From NCBI GenBank assembly GCA_963680875.1, contig OY804579.1:81209095-81273094 (forward strand): 64,000 nt of DNA. Direction: 5' to 3'. The notes below the pieces were generated by a model. The model was not told where the DNA came from and did not search any database. It saw only the letters and a list, made by a program, of their open reading frames with translations. The position numbers and the translations under genes are program-made. The stretch is from Bathymodiolus brooksi. Lineage: Eukaryota > Mollusca > Bivalvia > Mytilida > Modiolidae. Shown in pieces: positions 47,501 through 55,499 of this stretch. How positions within the stretch are numbered: position 1 is the first letter of the stretch; each line of letters opens with the position of its first letter.

Positions 47501-50500
47501 TAAAATACCGTGAAGCAATATATGGTACATAGTTGTTACGTGAGATGAGCAGTGTCATCCTGATATCAATTCTGATATCAGGCTGAGGCTGTTCATCTCA
47601 TGTGACAGCTATGTACCATGTTGTGAAATGGAATTACAATGAGCTCCTCGATCACCCCTTATACTAAGGAAATATACAATGGTGACATATAATTACCAGT
47701 AAAAGCCATAGTGTATAGATGTATATTCAATTAGATGAAGAAATCAGAAGTTTCTTGAGAAATGATATATAATATTAAAAGAACATACCATTCTTGTGCC
47801 AACTATATACTGCATATAAATTTATAAACCTTTCAGGCAAGTGGGACGATTTCTAATATTATACGGTAATATAAAGTGTCCCGAGTATGTATGACAGGCG
47901 ATAGTCACAAATGTACAAATGCCAGATTTTCCAAACGAAAATTGGGATTTACGTAGTAAATATCTTGTAAATTGCGCGAAAACTGGGATTTCCGATTGGA
48001 AAACCAGGTATTTCACGAAACACAGATAACTCGCAAAGTACTTGGTATTTCGTTTGGAAACCGCAATTTCCGATCGTAATGCACTATTTTCTGTTTTAAA
48101 TTGCAATTTTCGTTTTCTGCATTACGATTTGCGTTTTTGATTTCAGCATTACGTTTTTTCGGTTCCAGTTGGCTACAATTGTCAAAATTTGCCTCATTCA
48201 GTCCAAAGAATGTGACGTAAACGATGACCATTTTTCTAGGATGCAACTCACATGGCATGTAAAATAAACTAGATAGCATCTACTATCGAAAAGGGGACCG
48301 TCGTTGTCGTGATCGTATAATAATTGGATTTATAATTACCTTAGATGTGAATATTAATAACGATGATCTATTACTTGAATTCTTTTAAAAAATCACCACC
48401 AGAAAGGATCATAATAATACAGGCGGTGGGCTTCTTATTTATTTTAAAGATCATATATCTATTGAACGTGTAACTAGCTTACAAAACGACGTCGACGATT
48501 TGGGTGATCATGCACATCATTTTAATCCATCTAAATCTTATTTTTCCTTCCATTTTTCGGGTGAATATTCATCATCGATTCGTTATTAGTGCAATATATA
48601 GTAATGTCTTTTATGTACTTCTTTAATATAACAAATTGTAATTTGGAGAAGACTTCATAAGTTTGTTTAACTTGTGTCTAATCAATTTAATTGGCAAATG
48701 AAATATGTGTTAACCAAATTGAAGAACATCTCGTGCGGATTGGTAATTGATGGTGGTCGTTGAAAGAAAAAAATAGCGTATTCAACATTATCCCTTTTAT
48801 ATCAAAACTTAAACAAATATAACAATCCCAATTACAAATTTTGCTCTCATCATAATTGAAGATGACACTCTACTCATTTCAGTAAGATCAATTCATCGTA
48901 AAATTGTCTCATGTCTTGAGAATGCCAAACTGTTTCATTTTGCTACAAGCACTTGCAACACACTGTAACTAGACCAACATATCTTGATGATTGATTGGTT
49001 ATTGATGGCACACAACCATAATTCAATATAGCTATACCACCTTTACACATCATTATTGATTTATTGTTCTCAATCTATGAATGATTAAAATAAAAACTTA
49101 GATATCTAAGTTAGAACACACGACGAGTTTCTAGAATAACCTGTATCGGGTACGTTCAAATTAAAAAGATTGACTATTGTCATTGTTATTTTATTACATC
49201 CTATTATTAAACAGTCATTAAAGAAATATTGATGTGCATATATGTGTTCGGAATTCGTAGTTTTTAAGAATATACATGTAACATTATTTTTCGCATTGTT
49301 AAATTTTTGCATGGTGGTATTGTCGTGATCGTGTGGTAGTTGAATTGACCTGTACAGTCAGTACCTATCATCACTAAAGTTGTGAGTTCAAATCCCGCTC
49401 ATGGCGAGTTGCAGTCGATACAACATTATGTGATAAAGTTTGTCAATGACTTGCAGCAGGTCGGTAGTTTTCTCCGGTTTCCTCCAACAATAAAACTGAC
49501 TGCCACAATATAACTGAAATATTGTTGAAAGTGGCGCTAAATACCATATAACTCTAATCCTAACCCAAATCTTATAAAGCAGAATTAAATGTGACATTAT
49601 ATACTTTATATTATTTATTATATCATCCTTATTTAATTTTTGTTAATATAAATTATCGTAACTTACCTTTCGTTTCGTTGAGAACCAGTTTTGTATTTAT
49701 TTCTGTACTAAAACTAATCATTAAGATCAACCATAACATCATGGATTAGAAAAAAAAACATACAATGATTTGTAACAAGGAAAGTTTATTTTTATTTTCT
49801 AAAAATTATTGCTGATATCATTATTTTAAGCTTTACTTCCTAAAGTCATTCAACGCATATCACAACAATAATCTAATATCAAATACATTTAACATGTCAA
49901 TCCTCATTCATTCATTCATTCATTCATTCATTCATTCATTCATTTCTTTATTTCCTCATTACAGAGATTACAGTGAAATATGTGATTAAGGTATACAATT
50001 CTACAATAACTAATAAAAGTAATATTTACAGTATATAAATACAAAGAAACAAACCATATATATATCATAATATTATGCAGGACATAATACAAATTGAAAA
50101 TTGAAATTTAACCAAATCTTTAAGGGATGATCTACTTCCTCTAAAACAAATCAGAATGTTAGAAATATTTGAGGACAACATTTGACATATTATAACTTAT
50201 TATGATTTTGTTTTACAAAAATACGAATAGATAAATAAATACGTGTAATTTCAGTCTATGTAGTATACAATACGGTTATATTCGGTGATGTAATATATAA
50301 TATGGCAATGTAACAACTTTAGAAATCTCTCGTAGTCCAGTTCATTAATGTCAGTAGTAGGTTTTTCCCAAGTAGGACATGGTATCTTTGTTCGTTGTCG
50401 TATTGACTTATTTCAACCTACAAGTCAAGGTTAAAATGTTCAATAATCATATCCCACCAAGTTTTCTGTAGGAATTGGGTACCGGGACAACTACAACAGG

Positions 50501-51833
50501 CATGAATAAATATGTCAGAAAACTGTCTGTTGCATAGACACATATGCCTTTCGTGTTATTTGGGATGTCAGTCATAAGTTTCACAATAATTTTTTTTTTT
50601 AATATCCTTGAAGATTTCGGATATTTCCATACATTAGCAAGTTCAACTGATCTATGAATGTCTCTAAATCGAAGGAAATCATTGTCAGACGTTGTACGCA
50701 ATGACCACTCGTTCGAGTGTGTTTCATTTACAGCACCATAAACGATAGATTTCCATAACTGCTTTGGAGGAAAAATCCCTTGGAGCAAGTATTCTACTAG
50801 ATAGTTACTCAGTTCATAGTGGTATAAGATTCCAATGATATCTGGAATAAATCCGAAATGTTTTCGAGAGTTGTCAGCAAAATACGAGAACAACCAGGTC
50901 ATAAATATTCTTTTTGTTATGAAATTATCATCTAGAGAACATAGTTTATGTAAAAATAACAGTTTTCTAGTGTCAATGTAGGATAAAATAGGATGGATTC
51001 CAAGTAACCTTTGACAATGTCAGATCTTGTACGAGGTCTTAGATTTTGAATTCTTTTTACAATAAAATGTTGGAATGTATTAAGGTTCGTTAGAGTCTAC
51101 TGATTTAAAATGGTTCCACATTTAACAGCCGTATCAGACAGTGGGTAAGACGACAGATTTATATAATTTGACTAACACGCATGGTTTTTCCATTAATACC
51201 ATTAATGGGGAAAAAAGGCATTTCGACCTTTTCTACAAGCATTAGTTGTTCGTTCTGTGGCTCTGAAGCGAGAGTTCATTTCTATACCCAGATGACAACA
51301 GTTATCTGATGACATTATTTTATCGTCGCCTATATGCCAATTATATATCAGGTTTTTCTCTCGTGGGTTTAATGAGAACTGTAATATGTATGATTTATTT
51401 TGCATTAAAGATGAAATACCATTTTCGTGAATTTTCACTGCAAACAAGCGAGCATACATTGTAGTGTTTTCGGTGACGTACTAATACATGACACATCATC
51501 AGCAAGTGAAGGGGCACAGACATTAAATATTTATATAAATCGATTGATTGATTGATTGCTTGGTGCTTAACGCCAACTTTATCAAAATTTCAGCTAAATG
51601 GATTTTTCAGACGACTATTTAATATAGAAAGGGTCACTAATGTGGTGATATTATATTATATTCACGTATAATTAAACTGAAAATAATAGCTGAATTATAC
51701 GATGCAATTATGTTTTTGCAGTCTTGAAAAAACGAGGGTGGGGCTGTCCTCTCCTCGAGTACCCGTGGATACATATTGCTTTGCTACTCGTATAGAGGTT
51801 AAGAATAGCAAAGAGCATACTGAGAACTGACAT
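25642..51833 (-). CDS. Lectin-like/WSC type-I membrane receptor, copy 2 (short tail)
   Basis: Inferred spliced gene of eight exons: signal 51,773-51,833; CTLD first half 46,016-46,162; WSC 44,317-44,468 and 43,174-43,306; CTLD second half 42,207-42,332; stalk 27,873-27,971; transmembrane 26,535-26,608; tail 25,642-25,671. Lengths sum to 822 bases (273 residues plus stop) with every phase matching. The ectodomain is a C-type-lectin-like fold interrupted by a WSC domain, so glycan binding is plausible but unproven. Several N-glycosylation sequons occur (NKT, NIS, NFS). An extra exon at 34,292-34,508 has a stop and must be skipped. A sense LINE sits in the following intron. The cytoplasmic tail is only KIKQAIRHI, so signalling would need a partner. 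No promoter was identified. Confidence 0.6.
25746..25815 (-). repeat. SINE tail ending in (GAGT)n
   Basis: gagtgagtgagtgagtgagt, then gcaccaactcgacaattttt and cagctatatcatggcg. Ortholog 59,699-59,766. Absent from copy 1. Confidence 0.65.
26535..26608 (-). CDS. Transmembrane exon, copy 2
   Basis: 74 bases, acceptor attttttgcag, donor CAAG|gtgact, phase 1 in and 0 out. It encodes a Val/Leu/Ile-rich helix ending AYCRIK. One base differs from copy 3. Confidence 0.75.
26680..26932 (+). repeat. SINE, complete
   Basis: Head cgtgatcgtatggtagctgg, B-box gttcgaacctc, tail gtgacgttaaatatcat, followed by three ccctaa-like units. Ortholog 60,660-60,916. Confidence 0.85.
27290..27620. other. Block shared by copies 2 and 3 only, with (GT)n microsatellite
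   Basis: Copy 1 has unrelated sequence of about 90 bases here (4,870-4,960). The block contains (gt)n at about 27,509-27,535, longer in copy 3 (61,490-61,530), and a minus-strand ORF starting [14 protein letters not shown] that is identical in both copies. With copies this similar, identity says little, and I cannot support a gene. Confidence 0.5.
27873..27971 (-). CDS. Extracellular stalk exon, copy 2
   Basis: 99 bases, phase 1-1, acceptor gtattccag, donor CCAG|gtattt. It encodes a cysteine-free linker, [18 protein letters not shown] followed by [14 protein letters not shown]. Because both phase and leftover base match, it can join directly to the CTLD second-half exon. Confidence 0.7.
28167..28318 (+). 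repeat. Local direct duplication of 27,007-27,140
   Basis: atatcatgtcccaatctaca ... gtcggtttagttaggaaagg repeats the segment beginning atatcatgtcccaatttaca, with about 10 percent differences. The copy 3 deletion junction (near 62,174) starts at this atatcatg motif. Confidence 0.7.
28609..32076 (-). CDS. LINE endonuclease-reverse transcriptase polyprotein
   Basis: An uninterrupted 1,155-residue ORF. Residues 1-75 contain two hydrophobic stretches. Residues 76-84 read GNVELNPGP, a 2A-like ribosome-skipping motif whose conserved Asp is Asn here. The APE-type endonuclease spans about 100-310, with NIRSI, ITESHLD (catalytic Glu), GGGLLIY, ISDDLN (usually GDFN) and SDHD. The reverse transcriptase spans about 545-830, with [48 protein letters not shown] and LFADDTS. 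A C-terminal Cys/His cluster (CSCG...[10 protein letters not shown]) follows. It copies its RNA at a nicked target (target-primed reverse transcription). The absence of stops suggests a recent insertion and possibly a functional element. The start is the first ATG of the open frame. Confidence 0.93.
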   Translation of the reverse strand: MGNSLEAYRSAIGMFYNCSRISSKCVLVQADSYRNILLTNLRCSFLFVSLLVLQSLNPNVNVVFLLFVLHFILMIGNVELNPGPETYISSSPPNLDNSSNDNSISLCNINIRSIRNKTNFVQHFADEFDILVITESHLDNSIQNDDIELCSFTKNIQRRDRQNQTGGGLLIYTKENVNISRIIQLENNLDESLWVQIHAKGQSFLLCNTYRPQWTDNEYWPRLTHAIELAHQINENIVISDDLNSNLLNVNNNKLVDLMTTFNFRNVIVKPTRLNNLLDPIIISDTMTPLYSDVFEMPSEISDHDAAVAFLKCPKSTSCSFTREIWQYENIDLELFNNKMNEINWNEMIGFLNDIDDMVEEFTKLFLDIARQSIPTKTITVRDYDKPWFNNEIRKEIRLRDRLRKNVFKFGRESDTLKYKKQRNKVNNMKKKAKENFESNLDNILLDNSTNPKTYWKIMKMLIKSNKGSNCIPPLRNTINDEHLDEMVYDDDKKRELLNKYFSLVSKLEEENIPVPPFESKTNDSITDIFVTASEIVDFIQILDLKKASGPDKISHKMLKIAPEKIAEPLQIIFSKSLRQGKYPSSWKIAHVIAIFKKGDASLPSNYRPISLISCVGKIMERVVYKNVYNYLVRNKLIYEYQSGFLPKHSTIHQLLELYNSILNSLEKKEFSCFLFCDFSKAFDKVWHRGLIHKMNSYGIKGPLIKWFENYLYQRKQKVINRATSSTVCEVSAGVPQGSVLGPLLFLIYINDIGEKLLSLSRLFADDTSLGYSSQNVVEIENVINHDLCELNTWSTKWLMSFNPDKTEIMLFSNTDVRYNFNFTFNGNNIPITTSHKHLGVTLSSDAKWNNHIENIILSVSRHLGILRKLKYRLSRQNLEKLYLVYIRPIFEYACEIWDNCGVCYSTKLEKLQLDAARIVTGLPIFTKTDKLYSETGWTTLSSRRHNRKLQLFYNIKNGHAPNYLRELIPPTVQSTTIYPLRNGSDLIIPFCRLSITTESFIPSTVKLWNRLDQFDRNLDTLTKFKKAIRKEQSDNTKRIPKHFYYGPRKLNIILTQLRNSYSFLNYDLSKVNIVNDAACSCGAPREDAFHYFFTCPNYTEIRRIMMNNLNWVQTSDWNLNLLTRGSDDLTYEENINIIKHVFNFIKSSKRFLVV
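32077..34212 (-). other. LINE 5' leader, homopolymer-rich, no ORF1
   Basis: Lies inside the target-site duplications, so it is part of the insertion. It contains A-runs at 32,410-32,440, 32,541-32,585 and 33,721-33,790 and a T-run at 33,826-33,843. No ORF above 114 codons and none that looks real. Expected to hold the internal promoter, which I cannot locate. Confidence 0.7.
34292..34508 (-). pseudogene. Broken extracellular exon, copy 2
   Basis: Ortholog of 5,595-5,814. Donor CGAAAAG|gtaaat. The frame compatible with the stalk exon has TGA at 34,428-34,430 (Trp in copy 1), and the 217-base length is again not a multiple of 3. Missing altogether from copy 3. Skipping it leaves the receptor frame intact. 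Confidence 0.5.
34690..35100 (+). mobile_element. RT-element relic (ISQLIRY signature), copy 2
   Basis: An open stretch reads [20 protein letters not shown], then [14 protein letters not shown], which is the C-terminal region of a retroelement RT frequent in bivalves. The usual continuation and the start of the R2 tail (taacacgacaggtgccact) follow to about 35,100. Absent from copy 1. Confidence 0.65.
36215..36400 (-). repeat. SINE, truncated
   Basis: Ortholog of 6,823-6,985 and 62,753-62,940. Confidence 0.8.
36466..37152. mobile_element. 0.69-kb inserted block with hairpin end, copies 2 and 3
   Basis: Absent from copy 1, where tttatttatt joins agtacattgataaattg near 7,051. The right part holds a 39-bp inverted repeat: tatcctgttagtgaggg at 36,997 onward pairs with ccctcactaacaggata ending 37,134, around a loop of about 60 bases. 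A 61-codon plus-strand ORF (36,644-36,829) changes length in copy 3. Likely a non-autonomous foldback element. No target-site duplication identified. Confidence 0.6.
37455..38040 (+). repeat. 149-bp tandem array with hammerhead-like core
   Basis: gtacctgatgaaggttattc followed by cagaaacgtgtcgtgtgcac recurs at 37,584, 37,733 and 37,882 (149-bp period), with a partial unit at 37,921. Each full monomer also contains ctacgttttaattaccaa and ctttccaatctttagatt. Copy 1 has one long unit with 27-bp internal repeats instead (7,407-7,540). Confidence 0.7.
38838..39107. mobile_element. MITE-like element, second copy
   Basis: Same interior as 13,656-13,910 (attctgatt.cccaatgttgctg, ttgtcatataacctaatgtt) and the same right end (gttaaatggtcgacccc). 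The left inverted repeat is degraded and a C-run marks the right side. It lies inside the copy 2-only block. Confidence 0.75.
39951..40073. mobile_element. Foldback hairpin element, about 123 bp
   Basis: Perfect 34-bp arms: ccgtattggatataacgggt at 39,951 onward through ccgcat, and the reverse at 40,040-40,073. The central part pairs imperfectly (actcaggtg with cacttgagt). Nested in the LINE relic linker. Confidence 0.75.
40555..40640 (+). other. tRNA-Ser-like sequence (pseudo-tRNA or SINE head)
   Basis: A-box tagctgagtgg and B-box ggttcgatacc with a long variable region and a TGA at the anticodon position. The acceptor ends do not pair (gtcaccg against gaaagtctc), so it is not a functional tRNA. 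More likely a SINE head or retropseudogene. Confidence 0.45.
40828..40890 (+). repeat. Short tandem repeat
   Basis: About 2.5 units of cggcctgtatcatcggcc + cctattag. Nothing functional seen. Confidence 0.6.
41468..41586 (-). repeat. SINE head half
   Basis: Right half of the SINE complete in copy 1 at 8,136-8,353. The left half is replaced by the LINE relic at 41,466. The right flank (tccaggtttatatactg) is still present. Confidence 0.8.
41955..42175 (+). repeat. RT-element 3' repeat (R2)
   Basis: Ortholog of 8,755-8,960, again ending next to the CTLD second-half exon. Confidence 0.7.
42207..42332 (-). CDS. CTLD second-half exon, copy 2
   Basis: 126 bases, phase 1-1, acceptor tttatcatttccag, donor TCAG|gtgagt. 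It encodes [20 protein letters not shown] followed by QNN, then [14 protein letters not shown]. This is the C......V.C...Y.F.CE ending of C-type-lectin-like domains. Open throughout, unlike copy 1. Confidence 0.75.
42470..42745 (-). mobile_element. Reverse-transcriptase element relic
   Basis: Ortholog of 9,225-9,500. Broken frames. Confidence 0.5.
42884..43080 (-). repeat. SINE, with internal deletion in the head part
   Basis: Tail ggttatggtgttttacgcca through cgagcacacaactgataggc. Ortholog of 9,627-9,775. Confidence 0.75.
43174..43306 (-). CDS. WSC domain exon 2, copy 2
   Basis: 133 bases, phase 0 in and 1 out, acceptor tcttctag equivalent (ttattctag), donor GAG|gtaatt. It encodes [14 protein letters not shown], then [20 protein letters not shown] and LALFKIE. 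Seven replacement differences from copy 1 all fall before the invariant [12 protein letters not shown] end. Confidence 0.7.
43497..43744 (-). repeat. SINE, complete, with target-site duplication
   Basis: Flanked by tgatggactaacga at 43,483-43,496 and 43,745-43,758. Ortholog of 10,192-10,450. Confidence 0.85.
43934..44312. repeat. 54-bp minisatellite, seven units, copy 2
   Basis: Seven head-to-tail units of gaacggtgtccacatgacaa, taatatatataacaattctc and acagaggttttgtt. 54 bp is 18 codons, which creates spurious repeat ORFs on both strands. The last unit reaches the splice donor of the WSC exon (44,316/44,317). Intronic relative to the receptor gene. Confidence 0.85.
44317..44468 (-). CDS. WSC domain exon 1, copy 2
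   Basis: 152 bases, phase 1 in and 0 out, donor TTAC|gtaagt, acceptor attttcccaag. It encodes [18 protein letters not shown], then [14 protein letters not shown] and NYFIYY, the beginning of a WSC domain. Against copy 1 it shows 20 substitutions (about 17 replacement) and one codon deletion. The surrounding intron is much more similar. Confidence 0.72.
44602..45435. mobile_element. Copy 2-specific AT-rich insertion with terminal foldback
   Basis: Absent from copy 1, where ataatcatttatataatcaa is continuous. The middle (44,860-45,080) is a low-complexity series of aaaatttca words. The right end, 45,298-45,435, is a hairpin of about 62-base arms around tcggcttcgcc (actgtgtattcgggaatagc pairs with gctattccctcatacccagt). 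Probably one or two non-autonomous elements. Confidence 0.65.
46016..46162 (-). CDS. CTLD first-half exon, copy 2
   Basis: 147 bases, phase 1-1, acceptor atttaag, donor G|gtcatt. It encodes [19 protein letters not shown], then [20 protein letters not shown]. Signature of the N-terminal half of a C-type-lectin-like fold. Joined to the WSC exon it completes a glycine before the first WSC cysteine. Confidence 0.72.
46212..46560 (-). mobile_element. RT-element 3' end
   Basis: R2 repeat and degraded RT C-terminus. Ortholog of 12,407-12,780. Confidence 0.6.
47130..48296. other. Unit-conserved intron without recognised gene
   Basis: Collinear with 13,330-14,897 minus the MITE and the R3 fragment. 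The TTAG empty site is at about 47,449. ORFs here are not open in copy 1. Confidence 0.5.
48343..48515 (+). mobile_element. LINE endonuclease relic
   Basis: Ortholog of 15,186-15,412 ([12 protein letters not shown] stretch near 48,422). The 5' part is deleted together with most of a SINE (head remnant 48,297-48,345). Confidence 0.65.
48516..49313. other. Unit-conserved intronic sequence without recognised feature
   Basis: Collinear with 15,413-16,174. Confidence 0.6.
49314..49549 (+). repeat. SINE, complete
   Basis: Ortholog of 16,175-16,412. Confidence 0.85.
49900..51530 (-). mobile_element. L2/CR1-like LINE 3' fragment with (ATTC)n tail, copy 2
   Basis: Same frames as 16,790-17,960 (51,202-51,459; 50,447-50,902). 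It has an extra 450 bp of C-terminal/3' UTR sequence at about 49,947-50,395 and about ten attc units at 49,906-49,943, the short-repeat 3' tail usual for L2/CR1-like elements. Frames are broken. Confidence 0.75.
51542..51606 (-). repeat. SINE tail ending in (GATT)n
   Basis: Ortholog of 17,957-18,032 with fewer gatt units. Confidence 0.6.
51773..51833 (-). CDS. Candidate signal-peptide exon, copy 2
   Basis: [20 protein letters not shown] then T|gtatcc. A short hydrophobic core with a possible cleavage after SKA. The phase 1 exit matches the CTLD exon, giving ...SKAI-F-SWNEI. The weak donor and the 5.6-kb intron keep confidence moderate. Confidence 0.42.
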
Positions 51834-51952
51834 GTTATATGAACAAATGTCACACTAGTTATATACCGGGTATATGTAGGTTTAATGAATTGTGAAAGTA
51901 CATCTATGTATTAAATTACAAACATTAAAATGGGAGAGTAATGCTTAGGGTT

Positions 51953-52202
51953 ATGGTGTTTAATGCCACTTTCAACAATATTACATTTATATCGTGGCGG
52001 TCAGTCTTATTGCTGGAGGAAACCGGAGTACCCGGAGAAAAACACCGACCTGCCGCAAGTCACTGACAAACTTATCACATAGTGTTGTATCAAGTACACC
52101 TCGCCTTAACGGTAATTGAGCTCACAACGTTAGTGGTGGTAGGAACTGATTACATAGGTAGTTGTAAAATCCAACAACCATACTATCACGACCATGACGG
52201 CC
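51953..52202 (-). repeat. SINE, complete
   Basis: Ortholog of 18,378-18,632. Confidence 0.85.
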
Positions 52203-53021
52203 CCTAATGACAAAAACAAACAACCATACCCCCCCCCCCCAAAAAAAAAAAGAAAAAAAAAAAAAGAAAAGAGCATTGATTTAAAGTACTCTGCACTGTA
52301 ATATCCTTTTGTAAAATTATTATTTTTCATGCTTAGATATCGAATGGTTTATAAAGGAATTCATTCTTTCAATAAAATAAGTGAAAATATTTTCAATGTG
52401 CGATCTGAATCATAATATATGTTACACGACGGATGCCACTAGTTGTTGTCATAATCCAGTCTGAGAGTAGTATGTCACGTCTTGTTATAATCCAGAGTAC
52501 AATGACATAGCTTACTCATAATATGCTATATTCCACAGTAGATTGGTCTGGCATATACTCGGTTCTGTTATCAGCATTTTTACCTCTATTTTTTATTTTT
52601 TTTTATCTCATTCCGTAAAATCCAACTTTGTTGCAATAACTATTGATCACTTGGTTGTGCTTATGCAAAGCTAGTAAATGTCATAAAGTCCGTTTGACTT
52701 CTATAAATTTTCAGAATTTTTTTAAAAAAAAATCCAGTTTTCAAATCAATAATTTTATTTCCTAGATGTTTGCTAATATATCATATATACGAACTCTGAC
52801 AATTAATTTTGGTCCATTATTAAACAGGTTACCCATTAGGTCTCTATGTTAATTATATTTACTAATGTGTAAAAATCTGGTCATAGTTCGTGGTAGTAGA
52901 GCTACTATCAAGAGGGATCGATAATAAGAAATATATCTAATGAGACCAGTCAATCTAAAAATATACTTTTCTTGAAAAAAAATATGATAACCGTGTCAAA
53001 AATTGCCAAGGAGATGATTTG
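52203..53021. other. Unit-conserved intergenic sequence, 5' of the receptor gene
   Basis: C- and A-runs at 52,230-52,265. No promoter element I can support. Collinear with 18,633-19,452. Confidence 0.5.
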
Positions 53022-53287
53022 TTAGTTGCGTGGTAAATATCCAGTAATATAATAAATAACATAACAGACACAAGAAGGATAACTCAAGTTATACCGATAG
53101 ATACAGAAGACGGTCGGTTGCCAAGTCGCACTAGTTTTTGTTCGCAAGAATGACGACGTATTTCGATGATCGATACAAAGTATAGAATAAAGGTCGTTTA
53201 ATCTGTCTTGGAGTTTTCTTTGGCTCATAACAGTCGATGAATTGGTACAGATACATTTGGAAAACTCTATAGGTTGTACACTAACAC
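53022..53287 (-). pseudogene. Terminal exon of a molluscan DNRPSS-type membrane protein, copy 2
   Basis: Same acceptor and opening as 19,453-19,728 (SKCICTN, RKLQDRLNDLYSIL, KTSAT). It carries its own lesions: one extra base near 53,121-53,124, just after KTSAT, which shifts the frame, and TGA at 53,084-53,086 in the transmembrane frame. It lacks the 10-bp duplication of copy 1, so the two exons died independently. Confidence 0.65.
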
Positions 53288-53339
53288 CTGAAAGAAACAA
53301 GGTAAATATAGTTCATTAAGATAATTATAAGACAGGTTT

Positions 53340-53640
53340 GAAGATATCAAAGGGGGTAGATAAAGCCGTAAATCGAAGAACAGACAATACAGTGTCCGTA
53401 TTATCTACAAAATGCACAGAAAAGATTGAGGAACAGGAACCCAATTGAAAACCGGGGAGGAACTTCGGACGGGTAAGCAGATCCTGCTCCACTAGTGGTA
53501 CCAGTCGTAAGACACAGATATTCCGCAACGGTTAACGTCATGGCCATGAAACGTTGGAAGTGATGACTTCAATTTAACAGCTAAGAACCCGAGGTTATGT
53601 AGCTTCTGTGTTAGCAGCAGGTCTCTATGAAGCGAATTAC
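53340..53640 (-). mobile_element. RT-element 3' end relic
   Basis: Ortholog of 19,780-20,090. Confidence 0.5.
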
Positions 53641-53696
53641 ACTTGAAAAATAGTTTAAAAATAAAAACATAGAAGTTACCGGGTTTGTAACTAGAT

Positions 53697-53938
53697 TAAC
53701 ACGACGGGTGCCACTAGTGGAGCAGGAACTGCTTTCCCTTCCGGAGCACCTGAGTTAACCCCCGATTTTTAGTGGGGTTCGTGTTACTCGATCTTTTATT
53801 TTATATGCATGTTTTGTAGATCGTTGTTTGTCCTTTTGTACTCCCCCCCCCCCCCCCCCCATTGTGTTGTCTGTTCTTCTTCGATATACGGATTCTGATT
53901 GACCCTTTGGTATCTTCAAACTCTTCTTTGAATTAGTG
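53697..53938 (+). repeat. RT-element 3' repeat (R2)
   Basis: Ortholog of 20,140-20,375, with a 20-base C-run at about 53,843-53,862. Confidence 0.75.
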
Positions 53939-53956
53939 TACCCGATGCGTTTCTGG

Positions 53957-54226
53957 ACAACTATTTTACCTATTTTGTTCCTGTATTTAAATACTGTTAC
54001 AGTGACAGCCGGAACCTTTGAACCGTAATGAGAGCGGGAGGTTTGGCGCCTTAAAATCTGATTCAACCCACCATTTCTTTAGAAATGCCTGTACCAAGTC
54101 AGGGTCATTACGGTTTTCAAAGTTTTCCGGTTGTTGACTGATTTTGTCTGTTTATATAATTATGAGTTTTGACTTTCCCTTTGTAAGATTGTTCGGAGTT
54201 CGGTAATTTTGTTATTACCCTTACCT
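53957..54226 (+). repeat. Interspersed repeat R3, copy 2-specific insertion
   Basis: Copy 1 reads gcgtttctggaatagcctta without interruption near 20,390. Copy 2 has the repeat between tctgga and tatagcctta. A nearly complete family member. No clear target-site duplication. Confidence 0.8.
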
Positions 54227-54843
54227 ATAGCCTTAATCATGTACATTCATAGTCAACTAATGAATGAGTTTTAAACAGCATTGACAGGCAAATACTGTGA
54301 ACTTGAACGAAATAATAAACAGGAAAATAATCAAAATAAGCAAGTTGTAATTTCTTCCATCCATCATTTGCATATACAACTGCTAGAACAGAGAATAATT
54401 GTATATTTCAGCTTTTTGCTATCATGAGACACGAAAAAAAAGTTTGTTTTCGGTGAATATGCTAACATTATTTTCATACAAAAATGTACGTTGGTCCGAA
54501 CACACATTATGTACTGTGAACTATGAAGTTGTTTAAAAAGTTATCATGATGAATACATGATACGACTGAAAATTGCTCACTTGATACAAGGACATATATA
54601 CAGCCACTACTTGACATTAATTTTTTTTTACAATTCATTGATAAATTCCTAAGAGATGAACAAATCCGTCTTTGTTATATTGTTGATGCCAGGAACCATA
54701 ATATGTAGATAGCTATAGACCATAGAATTACGGATGTCACCATTTGTAAACTTGAAGAATTCCAATTCTAACAGAGGTCAGGCCATTAAATAAAAGAAAA
54801 CTAGATATAAAAAAAAATTACGACCGATTACTGGACAATTGAA

Positions 54844-55104
54844 CTAAAAGGTATACATTTTATTTAGTTGGTAAGCCTCTGACATTTTTGTGTGATGTCC
54901 AACGATGCACCTGCCAAGTTTTCTTTTATTAAATATGCTAATTATTCTGTGCAAACCTGCAATGTCATGGTCGCTCCACAATGGAAGTTGAATATTTCTG
55001 GGAACGTCACAATAGTATGGTTTAGTGAAGTATGATCGTCTGCTCTCCAATAAATTATACGGCGGAGAAACTATTAGGTATGTCTCCTTCCATAAATACC
55101 GCAA
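54844..55104 (-). CDS. Unknown coding segment, copy 2
   Basis: Open frame of 86 codons homologous to 21,008-21,253, ending at the same TAG. Replacement differences are few (Ala/Thr, Arg/Gln, Asn/His, Lys/Thr). No family recognised. Confidence 0.4.
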   Translation of the reverse strand: MRYLWKETYLIVSPPYNLLESRRSYFTKPYYCDVPRNIQLPLWSDHDIAGLHRIISIFNKRKLGRCIVGHHTKMSEAYQLNKMYTF

Positions 55105-55499
55105 AGGTCAAGCGAAAACCGTACACGAAAAAATGAACCAATATGTTTACATTTTTGCCGAAAAATGCATTAGAAGCCTTCTCTTTATTATATAACAGTG
55201 ACACTATATTTTCCATATTGACCCTACATTTTATTCATTGAACGTCTAGTGCCTGTGGTCTGGTCGAATTTGGCGTTCAAAGGTCACTTCATCTGAGAAA
55301 CAGGCTACTGGACCAGGGCTATGAAAAGATTCGCCTTATTCGATCTCTTATAAAGTTTATATTTCGATACCAAGATCTTGTCGAAATATATTCCGTCTTT
55401 GCAGAAAAGATTATAAGCGATGGATTTTCATATAGTGAAAATGTATAAAGATAAGATAGTCAACAAAAATGTCAAAAATATTTTTCTATCCCTGAGTTT

